From Nocardioides sp. LHD-245 (GTDB lineage Bacteria > Actinomycetota > Actinomycetes > Propionibacteriales > Nocardioidaceae): a stretch of DNA of 64,000 nt. A model generated the notes under the pieces. It saw nothing but the letters and a program-made list of their open reading frames with translations, did no database searches and was not told the origin of the DNA. Location: positions 1 to 64,000 of the forward strand of contig NZ_JAVFWN010000019.1 in NCBI RefSeq assembly GCF_030929495.1. The letters run 5' to 3'. The translations under genes were made by a program, and so were the position numbers. Below, piece after piece: positions 19,858-28,978 of this stretch (its first letter is position 1; each line of letters opens with the position of its first letter).

Positions 19858-21488
19858 CAGACGCTCACCTCCGTCTCGGCCCGGTCCGCGAGGGCCATCT
19901 CCTTGGCCCGCGGGTACTGCGCCTTGCCCGTCGCGTTGCGCGGGATCTCCTCGACGAGGGTGAGCGCGCGTGGCAGCTTGTAGCCGGACAGGTGCGCGCG
20001 CAGGAAGGTGCGCAGCTCGTCGAGCTCCACGGCGTGACCGGGTCGCGGCTCGACGACCGCGGCCACCGTCTGGCCGTACTTGTCGTCGGGGAGGCCGACC
20101 ACCAGGACGTCGTAGACGCCGGGGTGCGCCTTGATCGCCTGCTCGACCTCCTCGGGGTAGACCTTCTCGCCACCGGTGTTGATGCAGTTGGAGCCGCGGC
20201 CGAGCAGCGTGATCCGGTTGCCCTCCTCGATCCGGGCGTTGTCGCCGGGGATGGAGTAGCGCACGCCGTCGATCTCGACGAAGGTCTTGGCCGACTTCTC
20301 GGGATCCTTGTAGTAGCCGACCGGAACGTTGCCCGACCGGGCGGTGCGGCCGATCTTGCCGACGTCCTTCACCGGGTCGAGCGGACGGCCGTCGTCGCCG
20401 AGGATGACCGTCGTCGGCGGCAGCGAGATGACCGGGCCGTCGGTGGACAGGGCGCTCGCGTCCTGCAGTCCGGTGCCCTGGAAGCCGGTCTCGGAGGAGC
20501 CGACGGAGTCGGTGAACACGGCGTTGGGGAACGCCTTCATCCAACGCTCCTTGACCGACTTGGAGAAGATCGCGGCGCTGGAGGCGATCGCGAAGAGCGT
20601 CTGCCCGTCGTAGCCGCCCGCCTCGTAGGCGTCGATGAGCGGGACCGCCATCGCGTCGCCGGTCATGAAGAGCATCTGGACGCCGTGCTGGTCGACCAGC
20701 TCCCAGGTGCGGACCGGGTCGAACTTCGGCTCGAGGATGGTGACCTGGCCGGCGAAGAGGTGCATCAGCAGCGAGGCCTGCGCGCCACCGTGCATGAGCG
20801 GACTGAGCGGCAGCGTGACCAGGCTGTCCTGGAGGGCCTTCTTGGACTGGTCGTACTCCTCGAGCGGCTCCGACGTCATGAAGTCGATCCCACCGCCGAG
20901 CACCCGCCAGAAGTCCTCATGGCGCCACATCACGCCCTTGGGGAAGCCCGTGGTGCCGCCGGTGTAGATGATGTGGATGTCGTCGGGGCTGCGCTCGCCG
21001 AAGTCGCGGGCGGCGGACTGGCCGGCGACGGCCTCCTCCAGCGTGACGCCGCCGAACGACGAGAGCTCGCTCGCGTCGTCGGGCTCCAGCGGGTTCGGCA
21101 CCGCGACGACCGCCTTCATGGCGCCGACCCTGGGGAGCACCTCGGCCACGAGCGGCGCGTAGACGCGGTCGTGGACGAGGCCCACCAGGTCAGCGTTGTC
21201 GAAGAGGTACTCGAGCTCACCGGCGACGTAGCGGAAGTTCACGTTGATCGAGACGGCCCGGACCTTGAGGATCGCGATCAGCGCGATCACGTGCTCGATG
21301 CTGTTCTTCGCGTAGAGACCGACGTGGTCCCCGGTCCCGATGCCCTGCGCCTGCAGGTAGTGGGCGAGCTTGTTGGACTCCGCCTCCAGCTCGGCGAAGG
21401 AGATGACGCGGTCCCCCACCTGGACGGCAGGCTTGTCCGGGACGGCGTCGACGGCGTGTTCGAAGAGGTCGGCGATGTTCAGGGCCAC
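19857..21488 (-). CDS. fadD19: Steroid-26-oyl-CoA synthetase, FadD19-like
   Basis: A 543-residue AMP-forming acyl-CoA ligase with IIYTGGTTGFPKGVMW (about residue 175), TDSVGSSETGFQG and the C-terminal GEKVYPEEVE and NATGKAQYPR motifs. FadD19 activates 3-oxocholest-4-en-26-oate, the product of P450 side-chain oxidation. The divergent pairing with echA19 is as in M. tuberculosis (Rv3515c/Rv3516). The start is a GTG without a ribosome site; TACTGT at 21496-21501 places the transcription start at or next to the GTG, so the message looks leaderless. The downstream nitronate monooxygenase-like gene overlaps its stop. Confidence 0.92.
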   Translation of the reverse strand: MALNIADLFEHAVDAVPDKPAVQVGDRVISFAELEAESNKLAHYLQAQGIGTGDHVGLYAKNSIEHVIALIAILKVRAVSINVNFRYVAGELEYLFDNADLVGLVHDRVYAPLVAEVLPRVGAMKAVVAVPNPLEPDDASELSSFGGVTLEEAVAGQSAARDFGERSPDDIHIIYTGGTTGFPKGVMWRHEDFWRVLGGGIDFMTSEPLEEYDQSKKALQDSLVTLPLSPLMHGGAQASLLMHLFAGQVTILEPKFDPVRTWELVDQHGVQMLFMTGDAMAVPLIDAYEAGGYDGQTLFAIASSAAIFSKSVKERWMKAFPNAVFTDSVGSSETGFQGTGLQDASALSTDGPVISLPPTTVILGDDGRPLDPVKDVGKIGRTARSGNVPVGYYKDPEKSAKTFVEIDGVRYSIPGDNARIEEGNRITLLGRGSNCINTGGEKVYPEEVEQAIKAHPGVYDVLVVGLPDDKYGQTVAAVVEPRPGHAVELDELRTFLRAHLSGYKLPRALTLVEEIPRNATGKAQYPRAKEMALADRAETEVSV

Positions 21489-21499
21489 GAGGCCGACAG

Positions 21500-21513
21500 T
21501 AGAACACGTTTCA
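21500..21513. promoter_or_regulatory. KstR-type operator between fadD19 and echA19
   Basis: TAGAACACGTTTCA matches TnnAACnnGTTnnA exactly. It abuts the fadD19 -10 box (TACTGT on the minus strand, 21496-21501) and lies 10 bp before the echA19 -10 box (TAGCGT, 21523-21528), so one bound dimer could block both promoters. Confidence 0.88.
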
Positions 21514-21535
21514 CTTTTTCGCTAGCGTTGTTCAC

Positions 21536-22348
21536 ATGTCCGCCACCGAAGTCGCCCCCGACGCCTCCGCCGACTGCCTCGTCGAGCAGGACGGCCACAA
21601 GCTGATCGTCACCATGAACCGTCCGGAGCGTCGCAACGCGCTGTCGAGCGAGATGCTGCGGATCATGGAGGCCGCCTGGGACCGGGTGAACGAGGACCCG
21701 GAGATCCGGGTCTGCATCCTCACCGGAGCCGGCGGCTACTTCTGCGCGGGCATGGATCTCAAGGCCGCCGACGACCGGCCGCCGTCCGAGAGCTTCGAGT
21801 CCGGTGCCTACGACCCGACCACGATCAAGGGTCTGCTCAAGGGCTTCCGGCTCACCAAGCCGCTCGTCGCGGCGGTCGAGGGACCGGCGATCGCCGGCGG
21901 CACCGAGATCCTCCAGGGCACCGACATCCGGGTCGCCGGCGCGTCGGCGAAGTTCGGGGTGGCCGAGGCCCGCTGGTCGCTGTACCCCCTGGGCGGCTCC
22001 GCGGTGCGCCTCCCCCGCCAGATCCCCTACACCGTCGCCGCGGAGTTGCTGCTGACCGGTCGCACCCTGGGGGCAGCCGAGGCCAAGGAGCTCGGCCTGA
22101 TCGGCCACGTCGTCCCCGACGGCGAGGCCCTGGCGAAGGCCCACGAGATCGCCGACAAGATCGCCGCCAACGGCCCGCTCGCCGTCCAGGCCATCCTCAA
22201 GACGATGCGCGATTCCGAGGGCAAGCACGAGGAGGAGTGCTGGGCCGACGACGCCAAGATCGGCGCGGCGGTGTTCTCCTCCGAGGACGCCAAGGAGGGT
22301 CCCCGGGCGTTCCTGGAGAAGCGGGCACCGGAGTTCAAGGGGCGCTAG
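21536..22348 (+). CDS. echA19: Steroid enoyl-CoA hydratase, EchA19-like
   Basis: A 270-residue crotonase-fold enzyme with the oxyanion-hole motifs MNRPERRNALSSEM and GAGGYFCAGMDLKAAD, GPAIAGGTEI, and the catalytic glutamate region VAEARWSLYPLGGSA. EchA19 hydrates the enoyl-CoA formed during cholesterol side-chain beta-oxidation. It is divergent from fadD19 as in mycobacteria. The ATG lacks a ribosome site; TAGCGT ends 7 nt before it, indicating a leaderless transcript under the shared KstR-type operator. Confidence 0.9.
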   Translation: MSATEVAPDASADCLVEQDGHKLIVTMNRPERRNALSSEMLRIMEAAWDRVNEDPEIRVCILTGAGGYFCAGMDLKAADDRPPSESFESGAYDPTTIKGLLKGFRLTKPLVAAVEGPAIAGGTEILQGTDIRVAGASAKFGVAEARWSLYPLGGSAVRLPRQIPYTVAAELLLTGRTLGAAEAKELGLIGHVVPDGEALAKAHEIADKIAANGPLAVQAILKTMRDSEGKHEEECWADDAKIGAAVFSSEDAKEGPRAFLEKRAPEFKGR

Positions 22349-22480
22349 GACCTAGGACTACAGCCGCACTGATGGTCAGGCGCCTCTGGCGGCATAGCGA
22401 CAGCGCCGGGTTCGGCTCGGGCTTGGTGTCGACGGCACCAGCGTGACCAGTTGAGGACAGCCTTGACGGAGAATCGCTGC

Positions 22481-23434
22481 ATGTCAGATGACGTGCTGGA
22501 GTATCTCATCGGCGTCGGCGCGATCGTGGTGATGATCGTCTTCACCCTGATCGTGCGGCGCGCGGAGGCCACCATTCGCAAACCGCTGCCCGCGCTGGAT
22601 CGCACAGCGCGCACGGCCACGGTAGTCGGGACGCAGCCCGACCGCGGCATCATGTTGGTCGAGGTCGAGTACACCGACGGCGATGGGATGGTTCGCCGTG
22701 AGTGCCTCGCCGATGTGATTTGCGGGCCGGAGCTGGATCGCTTCGCGATCGGGACGACCTGGCAGGTGTACGGGTTCCGCAAGCCGCGGGGCCGGTGCCT
22801 ACTCACTGAGACCCACGACGATCTTCCACGCAACGGCTACCACCTCGACAGTCTGCGCATCAAGCACGAGCGGATCGTCTTCGAAGCCCGGGACGGCTCA
22901 TCGGTCCTCGGCGTGCTGCCGTTCCGCGGCGACGGGACGGTGGGTGGCTCACCGGTCGTGGCTGGCCGGCGCACGTCCTGGCCGGGACACCCGGCGAGCG
23001 CGTGGCAGTGGGCGGAGTCGTCCCCGGCCCCGCTTCACCGCCGCAGGCCCACCCCGCGCACGGTGCCCATCGACGGCGTGCTCTGCGACGTCTTCAGCTC
23101 CCCGCTCACGATGTCGGCCGGTGACTCGGACAGCGAGACCCGCATCCTCGTCGACGTCCACGTCCCCGATGAGAAGGCCGCGCGCATCGTCGCCGCCTTT
23201 ACCTCGTGGGCAAGCGACCCCGCAGCCCGCGATGCATGGGGGCCCGTACCACTAGCGCTGTTCTACGTGGTGATCACCGCCGAGGAGCTCTTTGGTCCCG
23301 ACGCCGCGGGCGGCTACATCGCCCGCGACTGCAGTATCGAGCCCGGCCGGCGCGCACTGATAACGACAGGTCCCGACCGTGAGTACCCCGACGCGCCGTT
23401 GCGGCGCGCACATGTGCGCGAGGCTTCGCGCTAG
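22481..23434 (+). CDS. Hypothetical membrane-anchored protein
   Basis: A 317-residue protein of unknown function. One transmembrane helix (residues about 8-28, YLIGVGAIVVMIVFTLIV) is followed by a soluble part with a DUF3592-like beta segment (ATVVGTQPDRGIMLVEVEYTDGDG). The C-terminal half is not recognisable. The ATG at 22481 has GGAG 9 nt upstream; a TTG ten codons earlier is less likely. Codon use is somewhat less GC-biased at third positions than in neighbouring genes, compatible with acquisition or relaxed constraint. No operon partners. Confidence 0.6.
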   Translation: MSDDVLEYLIGVGAIVVMIVFTLIVRRAEATIRKPLPALDRTARTATVVGTQPDRGIMLVEVEYTDGDGMVRRECLADVICGPELDRFAIGTTWQVYGFRKPRGRCLLTETHDDLPRNGYHLDSLRIKHERIVFEARDGSSVLGVLPFRGDGTVGGSPVVAGRRTSWPGHPASAWQWAESSPAPLHRRRPTPRTVPIDGVLCDVFSSPLTMSAGDSDSETRILVDVHVPDEKAARIVAAFTSWASDPAARDAWGPVPLALFYVVITAEELFGPDAAGGYIARDCSIEPGRRALITTGPDREYPDAPLRRAHVREASR

Positions 23435-23529
23435 GTGTTCGGCACCATCCAGGGACGTCGCGCTCGGCAGCAATGGGCGAACGCTCTCCGCCGAGGAGTG
23501 AGCCGGCCCGGGCCGGGCAGGATGGCGCC

Positions 23530-24222
23530 ATGGTCGCCCTCCTGCTCTTCGTCGTCCTCGGACTCGTCTTCGTCGCGCTGTTCGCGCTCCTCGTGTTCGG
23601 CATCGTCGTGGGCACCAAGCGCGCCGCCGAGCGCCGCCAGGGCCTCGCCGCGTTCGCGCACAGCCGTGAATGGGAGTACCGCCCGAGCGACCCCGCCCTC
23701 ATCGACCGGTTCGCCGGCGCGCCGTTCGGCCGGGGACACGGCCGAACGGCGAACAACGTCCTCCTCGGCCGGTACGACGGCCGGCCGTTCACCGCCTTCG
23801 ACTATCACTTCACGACCGGATCCGGCGACGACTCCTCCCGCCACACCTACTCCGTCGTCGCGCTCAACCTGGGTGTCCGGGCACCCGAGCTCGCGGTAGC
23901 ACCGACCAGCACCCTGCGCCGGTGGGTCGACTCGCTGACCGGCCGCGACATCCGGATCGGGGACCCGGCCTTCGACGCGGTCTACACCGTGCACTCCCCG
24001 GCGCCGGAGTTCGCGGCCGACGTCCTGCTCTCCGAGGTGCGCGACGTGATGCGCCACCACCCCGCCCTGTCGTGGCGGATCACCGGCGACTCCCTGCTGG
24101 TGATCCGGACCGGGGCGCACGCACCGGCGGAGGTCGACGCGAAGCTGCATCTGATGGACGCCCTCCTCGACCGGATCCCCGAGCAGGTGTGGGACCGGCT
24201 ACGGGGCGAGCAGCCCCGCTGA
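23530..24222 (+). CDS. Hypothetical membrane-anchored protein
   Basis: A 230-residue protein with one strong N-terminal transmembrane helix (residues 2-27, LLLFVVLGLVFVALFALLVFGIVVG) and a soluble domain that begins with an RQGLAAFAHSREWEYRPSDP stretch, found in a widespread actinobacterial family of unknown function (DUF3137-like or similar; not certain). ATG at 23530. It is convergent with the cytochrome b561 gene, 12 bp apart. Confidence 0.65.
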   Translation: MVALLLFVVLGLVFVALFALLVFGIVVGTKRAAERRQGLAAFAHSREWEYRPSDPALIDRFAGAPFGRGHGRTANNVLLGRYDGRPFTAFDYHFTTGSGDDSSRHTYSVVALNLGVRAPELAVAPTSTLRRWVDSLTGRDIRIGDPAFDAVYTVHSPAPEFAADVLLSEVRDVMRHHPALSWRITGDSLLVIRTGAHAPAEVDAKLHLMDALLDRIPEQVWDRLRGEQPR

Positions 24223-24234
24223 CGCGGGCCGGAG

Positions 24235-24825
24235 TCAGCGCAACGGGAGCATCCGAGGCAACAGACCCCGAGCCAGCACCACCCCGAGATGGGCGGCGAG
24301 GGCCGCGAAGAAGACCAGGTGGGCGGCGACATGGGCCGCCACCAGGTCGTCGGCGCCGGCCACCAGGAGCAGCCCGGAGAGCGGCATCGCGACCAGGGTC
24401 GCCAGCAACGTCACCTCGGTGGCGTGCAGCAGCCGGCGCCCGTCGGGACCGAGGCGGGGATCCCACGGCGGAAGCGGAGTGAGCCGACGCCAGGTCACCC
24501 GGGCGAGCGCGACGACCAGCAGGAGGACGCCGAGCACGACATGGAGAGGACTCGGCCGGTCCTCCTGGGCGTCGACCGCCTCCTCGAGACGCTCCCGGCG
24601 CTCCTCGCACCGCTCCTCGATCCGGTCGAGGCGATCTTCCTCCGCGTCGCTCGTGTCGCCGCCACCGCGGCTCTCGCCCGGCGGGTCACAGTCGATCCGT
24701 GGATCCCTGCGCTCGGTCTCCATCGTGTAGCCGACGGCGAACTGCGCGGCGACCAGCAGCACCGTCAGCCAATGCAGGCTGCGCGTGACGACGCCATAGC
24801 CGTGCTGGCCGTTGCGGAGCGGCAT
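24235..24825 (-). CDS. Cytochrome b561-family membrane protein with a long charged loop
   Basis: A 196-residue four-helix membrane protein. Helix 1 (SLHWLTVLLVAAQFAVGY), helix 2 (PLHVVLGVLLLVVALARV), helix 3 (LLHATEVTLLATLVAMPLSG) and helix 4 (HVAAHLVFFAALAAHLGVVL) each contain a histidine that could ligate two b haems, as in cytochrome b561/YceJ-like electron carriers. An unusual acidic and charged insert of about 55 residues (Asp/Glu/Arg-rich, helical) separates helices 1 and 2. Start ATG at 24825. It lies 10 bp downstream of a secreted protein gene on the same strand. Confidence 0.82.
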   Translation of the reverse strand: MPLRNGQHGYGVVTRSLHWLTVLLVAAQFAVGYTMETERRDPRIDCDPPGESRGGGDTSDAEEDRLDRIEERCEERRERLEEAVDAQEDRPSPLHVVLGVLLLVVALARVTWRRLTPLPPWDPRLGPDGRRLLHATEVTLLATLVAMPLSGLLLVAGADDLVAAHVAAHLVFFAALAAHLGVVLARGLLPRMLPLR

Positions 24826-24835
24826 GGCCGGGCGG

Positions 24836-25315
24836 TCAGCGACCGGTGCGCTTCGCCGTCCAGTCGAGCGGGTTGCCGGCGACAGTGCCCCGCTGGCACA
24901 CACCGACCTTGTAGGCGAGCGTGCCCTGGGTGACCTTGCGCTTCTTGGCCACGAGCTTGCCGCCCACCTCGACGCGGTAGGCCGTGCCGTCCTGGACCCC
25001 CTCGAACAACCCGTGGAAGCGGCCGTTGGGCTTGACCTTCATGGTCGGCATCGACTGAGCGATCAGCTTCACGTCGAGACCGCAGATGACGTTCATGGTG
25101 ACCAGCCAGTTCTTGACCTTGCGGCCGTTCTTCGTGACCTGGAAGTCGATCTCGAGCCGGTCGAGCGGATTGGGCTCGGTCGGCGTCTCGGCCCCGGCGT
25201 AGCTGCCGCCCGGCCCCTTCGGCGCGGACGCGGCCTGGACCGGCGCGGGAGACGAGGTGACCAGCAGGGCGATCGCCAGGAGGGCCACTGCCACTGCCCG
25301 AGAGAGAAGACGCAT
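24836..25315 (-). CDS. Secreted protein of unknown function
   Basis: A 159-residue exported protein. Residues 1-28 are a signal peptide (LLSRAVAVALLAIALLVTSS, AXA-type site near PVQAAS). The mature domain is basic and has two cysteines (NVICGLD and GVCQRG) that could pair. No family recognised. It is upstream of, and probably co-transcribed with, the cytochrome b561-like gene, so an electron-transfer or envelope role is possible but unproven. Confidence 0.7.
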   Translation of the reverse strand: MRLLSRAVAVALLAIALLVTSSPAPVQAASAPKGPGGSYAGAETPTEPNPLDRLEIDFQVTKNGRKVKNWLVTMNVICGLDVKLIAQSMPTMKVKPNGRFHGLFEGVQDGTAYRVEVGGKLVAKKRKVTQGTLAYKVGVCQRGTVAGNPLDWTAKRTGR

Positions 25316-25381
25316 GGCAGCATGCTAGTGCCGATGCGTTCGGGCCCGGGGCCGCCGCGCCCCCGCGCAGGGGCGGGCGGC

Positions 25382-26833
25382 CTACATGGGGGCATCGACG
25401 AGGTCGACGCCCACGATCTGCTTGCCCGCGTAGAACTCCAGAACGTCGACGTCCCCGTGGCCGCCCAGACCGCTGTCACCGAAGAAGCTCTGCGCCGAGC
25501 CGGCGCACATGTCGAGCAGGCTGGTGCCATTGACCTTGACCTCCCCGGCCTCCACGGCGCCACCGACGGCGATCGCCCGCTCGACGTCGCCGGCGAACAC
25601 GTAGCCGGCCAGGCCGTGCGGGCCGGCGTTCGACCTCGCGAGAGCTTCCCCGACCGTCGTGAAGGGCTCGATCGCGATCATCGGGCCGAACACCTCGCCG
25701 GGAAGATCGACCTGCGCCGACGACGAGACGACCGTCGGAGCGACGAACCAGCCGTCGTCCGGGAGGTCGATGTCGTGCCCGGCGGTCGCGCCCGCCGCGA
25801 GCAGGAGCTCACGCTGCGCCACGAGGTCGTCGCGACGCTGCCGGAACGCCATCGGCCCCACGTCCGTGCTGGCATCGAGCGCCGATCCGACCCGCGTGCT
25901 CCTCAGACGTTCGACCAGGCCCTCGACCAGATCGCCGTGCACGCTCCGATCGGCGAACACCCGGCGTGGCGCCTCGCACCACTGTCCGTTGAGCTTGGTC
26001 ATGCCCTTGGCCAGATGCTCGACCGTCGTTGCGACGTCGGCGTCGGCCAGCACGATGGCCGGGTTGTTGGAGCCCAGCTCGAGGCGCAGCCGGGTGAGAT
26101 TCGGCGCGCTCGTCTGGGCGATGAGCCGGCCCGTGGCCGTCGATCCAGTCATGGAGATCGCCTTGATCCGGGAGTCGCCGCAGATCTGCTGACCGACGTC
26201 GCCGGCACCGAGGACGAGGGAGAAGACTCCCGCCGGCAAGCCGGCCTCCGCGGCGGCCGCCGCGAGGAGCTGGGCGCTCCACGGTGAGGCCGGTGACGGT
26301 TTGAGCACGACCGGTGCCCCGGCTACGAGTGCGTATGCCATCTTCTTGACGGCCACTGCCGACGGAGCGTTCCACGGGGCGATGAGTGCCGTCGGGCCCC
26401 ACGGCACCCGGCGCAGCCGCACCGGCCCCTGAGCGGCCGCGAGCTCGGACGACTCGCCGCGTTCCTCGGCCAGCTCGATCGCCGTGCGGATGGTTTCCGC
26501 CAGGCTGGCCGCGAACAGGGTGGTCTCGCGGAGCGTGACGCCGCTGTTGAGCGAGTCGAGCTCGGCGATCGCCGCCTGCTGCTCGTCGATCAGGGCAGCG
26601 AGACGGCGCAGGACCGGGGCCCGTCCGGCCAGTCCCAGGTCGCGCCAGGTGCCGAGAGTGTGCGCTGACCACGCGGCAGCCAGTGCCCGCTCGACCTGCT
26701 CGGGCGAGGAGGCCCGGTTGCGCTGCAGCGGTGCAGCCGTGTTGGGGTCGTGCAGGACGTCGTCGACCTCGACGGCCGAGAGCTCCGGCGTGCCGTCGAC
26801 CCAGGTCGCGAGCTCGGGTGGAGTGATCGTCAT
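25382..26833 (-). CDS. NAD(P)-dependent aldehyde dehydrogenase of the gamma-glutamylation cluster
   Basis: A 483-residue aldehyde dehydrogenase with the cofactor motif PWNAPSAVAVKK, SMTGSTATG, the general-base region LELGSNNP and the nucleophile in NGQWCEAPRR (Cys about residue 285). In gamma-glutamylated amine pathways (PuuC type) it oxidises the gamma-glutamyl aminoaldehyde to the acid. It is the last of four tightly coupled genes; one nucleotide separates its ATG from the stop of the glutamine-synthetase-family gene. Confidence 0.88.
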   Translation of the reverse strand: MTITPPELATWVDGTPELSAVEVDDVLHDPNTAAPLQRNRASSPEQVERALAAAWSAHTLGTWRDLGLAGRAPVLRRLAALIDEQQAAIAELDSLNSGVTLRETTLFAASLAETIRTAIELAEERGESSELAAAQGPVRLRRVPWGPTALIAPWNAPSAVAVKKMAYALVAGAPVVLKPSPASPWSAQLLAAAAAEAGLPAGVFSLVLGAGDVGQQICGDSRIKAISMTGSTATGRLIAQTSAPNLTRLRLELGSNNPAIVLADADVATTVEHLAKGMTKLNGQWCEAPRRVFADRSVHGDLVEGLVERLRSTRVGSALDASTDVGPMAFRQRRDDLVAQRELLLAAGATAGHDIDLPDDGWFVAPTVVSSSAQVDLPGEVFGPMIAIEPFTTVGEALARSNAGPHGLAGYVFAGDVERAIAVGGAVEAGEVKVNGTSLLDMCAGSAQSFFGDSGLGGHGDVDVLEFYAGKQIVGVDLVDAPM

Positions 26834-26834
26834 G

Positions 26835-28211
26835 TCAGATCCTGTCGAAGTAGCGGTCGAGGTCCCAGTCGTTGACGGTGCCCAGGAAGGACCGCCACTC
26901 GTGCTCCAGCAGGATCCGGAAGTGCTCGACGACCTCGTCGCCGTACTCGGCACGGGCGAACGGTGAGGCCGCGAAGGCACTCGCCGCCTCACCGAGGTGC
27001 AGCGGGACCTCGGAGCCGATCGGCGTCTCGTATCCGTTGCCTTCCGTCATCGGCGGCGGCGACACGCCCAGCGCGATGCCCTGCCGCGCCGAGGCGAGCA
27101 GGGCCGCGAGAGTCAGGTACGGATTGGTGTCGGCGCCCGGCAACCGGAACTCCAAGCGCAGGTCCCGAGGCCGATTGCCCACGACGCGGACCGACGTCGT
27201 GCGGTTGTCCAGACCCCAGGTGCGCCCCCAGCCGGCGACGTCGGCGCCGTTCGCCCGCCGGTAGGAGTTCACGGTCGGGGCATACCAGGCCATGAACGTC
27301 GGCACCTCTTGCAGGATGCCGCCGATCGCCTGGCGCATCCTCTCCCCCAGATGATGCGGGGTCGCGTCGTCCCAGAAGACCGGGCGGCTCTCGTCGTCGA
27401 CGACCGAGAAGTGCACGTGGCACGACGACCCGGGCTGCCCGCCGTTCAGCGGCTTGGCCATGAAGGTCGCACTCATGCCGGCGGCCGAGGCACTGTCGCG
27501 GACCGCGAGCTTGTAGAGCGCGTGGCGGTCGGCCATCTCGAGCGGATCGCCGTAACGGAAGGTCATCTCCCACTGCCCCGTGCCCCACTCCGACTGGGCG
27601 GCCTCCATCTCGATTCCGGAGGCCTTCAGGTCGGCGCGGAGCTTGCGGAAGAACGGCTCGTAGGTGTTGCCCTCGTGGATCATGAAGTCAGCCGGCACGA
27701 TGGTCGTCGGCTCCAGATCGCGGAAGCCCGATCGCCGCAGCTCGCGCGGTTCGTTGCGGAACAGGTAGAACTCCAGCTCCGTGCCCATCTGGGCCCGCAG
27801 GCCGTGTGCTGCGAAGCGCTCGATCTGCTGCCGCAGCATCACCCGCGGCGACAGGGGCAGATACTCACCCTTCGCCGCGTCCCACGGGTCGGCGAGGCAG
27901 ATGGCGATGCCGTCGAGCCAGGCCGCGCGCCGCAAGGTGCCCAGGTCGGGCCGGAAGGTGACGTCCGGTACGCCGTTGTGCATGCCGCACAGCGGGAACA
28001 CGTTGGCCTCGACGAGCCCGAGATCCTGGGTCAGGTCCCAGGCGTACACGCAGGTGCAGACCTCGACGCCGTCGGCGATGACCCGGTCGAAGGACTCGAC
28101 CGGAACCCGCCGGCCGACCAAGCGCCCTTGGAGGTCCGGCGAGGCGACGATGACCGTGTGGATGCCGTGCGCGACCAGGTCGGCGGGATCCAGCAGCCAT
28201 GCCGCACTCAT
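26835..28211 (-). CDS. Glutamine-synthetase-family gamma-glutamyl-amine ligase
   Basis: A 458-residue GlnA-family protein with the metal/ATP motifs MGTELEFYLF, SEWGTGQWEMTF, SSCHVHFSVV and NRTTSVRVVG plus LEFRLPGADTNPYL. Size and divergence match PuuA/GlnA3/GlnA4/IpuC-type ligases, which join glutamate to an amine (polyamine, ethanolamine, isopropylamine), rather than housekeeping glutamine synthetase. The ATG at 28211 overlaps the stop of the SDR gene (ATGA). Context with a gamma-glutamyl hydrolase, aldehyde dehydrogenase and permease supports amine catabolism; the specific amine is open. Confidence 0.88.
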   Translation of the reverse strand: MSAAWLLDPADLVAHGIHTVIVASPDLQGRLVGRRVPVESFDRVIADGVEVCTCVYAWDLTQDLGLVEANVFPLCGMHNGVPDVTFRPDLGTLRRAAWLDGIAICLADPWDAAKGEYLPLSPRVMLRQQIERFAAHGLRAQMGTELEFYLFRNEPRELRRSGFRDLEPTTIVPADFMIHEGNTYEPFFRKLRADLKASGIEMEAAQSEWGTGQWEMTFRYGDPLEMADRHALYKLAVRDSASAAGMSATFMAKPLNGGQPGSSCHVHFSVVDDESRPVFWDDATPHHLGERMRQAIGGILQEVPTFMAWYAPTVNSYRRANGADVAGWGRTWGLDNRTTSVRVVGNRPRDLRLEFRLPGADTNPYLTLAALLASARQGIALGVSPPPMTEGNGYETPIGSEVPLHLGEAASAFAASPFARAEYGDEVVEHFRILLEHEWRSFLGTVNDWDLDRYFDRI

Positions 28212-28978
28212 CGGGTCAGCCACCCGCCGTCGACCGGCAGCTGGATGCCGTCGATGAACGACGCCTCGTCCGAGAGCAGGAACGAGACCGCGGCGGCGAT
28301 GTCGGCAGGCTGCCCGACCCGAGGCACCAGCAGCCGCTGCTTCATGAACTCCAAGCCGGCGTCCGAGGTGACCATCTCCAGGTCGAAGAAGTCGGTGGCG
28401 ACCGGACCGGGGGCGACGCAGTTGACGCGGATGTTGTCGGGCGCCAGCTCGATCGCGAGGGCCTTCGTCAGCATCGGCACGCCGCCCTTGCTCGCGTTGT
28501 AGTGCGGCTGGGTCGTGGTGCCCGACGTGACGACCGCGATCGCCTCGACCGTGGACAGGTTGACGATCGCGCCCCCACCGGAGCGGGCGATGAGCGGCGC
28601 GGCCACCTGGGCCACGACGAACTGGCCCTTGAGGTTGACGTCGAGCACGAGATCCCAGGCGTCGTCGGTCAGGTCATGGAACGAGTGGGGCGTCACCAGG
28701 CCGGCGTTGTTGACGAGCAGGTGCAGGGCACCCCAGCTCTCCTCCACCGTGCGCACCGACGCGGCGACGGCGTCCCGGTCACGTACGTCGACCGCGGCGG
28801 CGAGCGCGACGCCGCCGTCGTCCTCGATCGCCTTCACGGTGGCCTCGGCGAGGGCCACGTCGATGTCGGTCACCATCACGCGGGCGCCCTCGCGCGCCAG
28901 CCGCAGCGCGGTCTCGCGACCGATGCCCGACCCGGCACCCGTGACGTAGGCGATCTTGCCGCCGTGGACTGCGGTCAT
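28208..28978 (-). CDS. Short-chain dehydrogenase/reductase of the gamma-glutamylation cluster
   Basis: A 256-residue classical SDR: TGAGSGIGRE cofactor motif (residues about 14-23), NNAG, catalytic Ser and YNASK (Tyr about 160), and the C-terminal GIQLPVDGGW. An aspartate after beta2 (VTDID) favours NAD. In the PuuABCD route an FAD amine oxidase (PuuB) makes the aldehyde; here no oxidase is present and this dehydrogenase holds that position, which suits a hydroxyl group on the substrate. Start ATG at 28978 overlaps the stop of the gamma-glutamyl hydrolase gene, and its stop overlaps the ligase ATG. Confidence 0.88.
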   Translation of the reverse strand: MTAVHGGKIAYVTGAGSGIGRETALRLAREGARVMVTDIDVALAEATVKAIEDDGGVALAAAVDVRDRDAVAASVRTVEESWGALHLLVNNAGLVTPHSFHDLTDDAWDLVLDVNLKGQFVVAQVAAPLIARSGGGAIVNLSTVEAIAVVTSGTTTQPHYNASKGGVPMLTKALAIELAPDNIRVNCVAPGPVATDFFDLEMVTSDAGLEFMKQRLLVPRVGQPADIAAAVSFLLSDEASFIDGIQLPVDGGWLTR

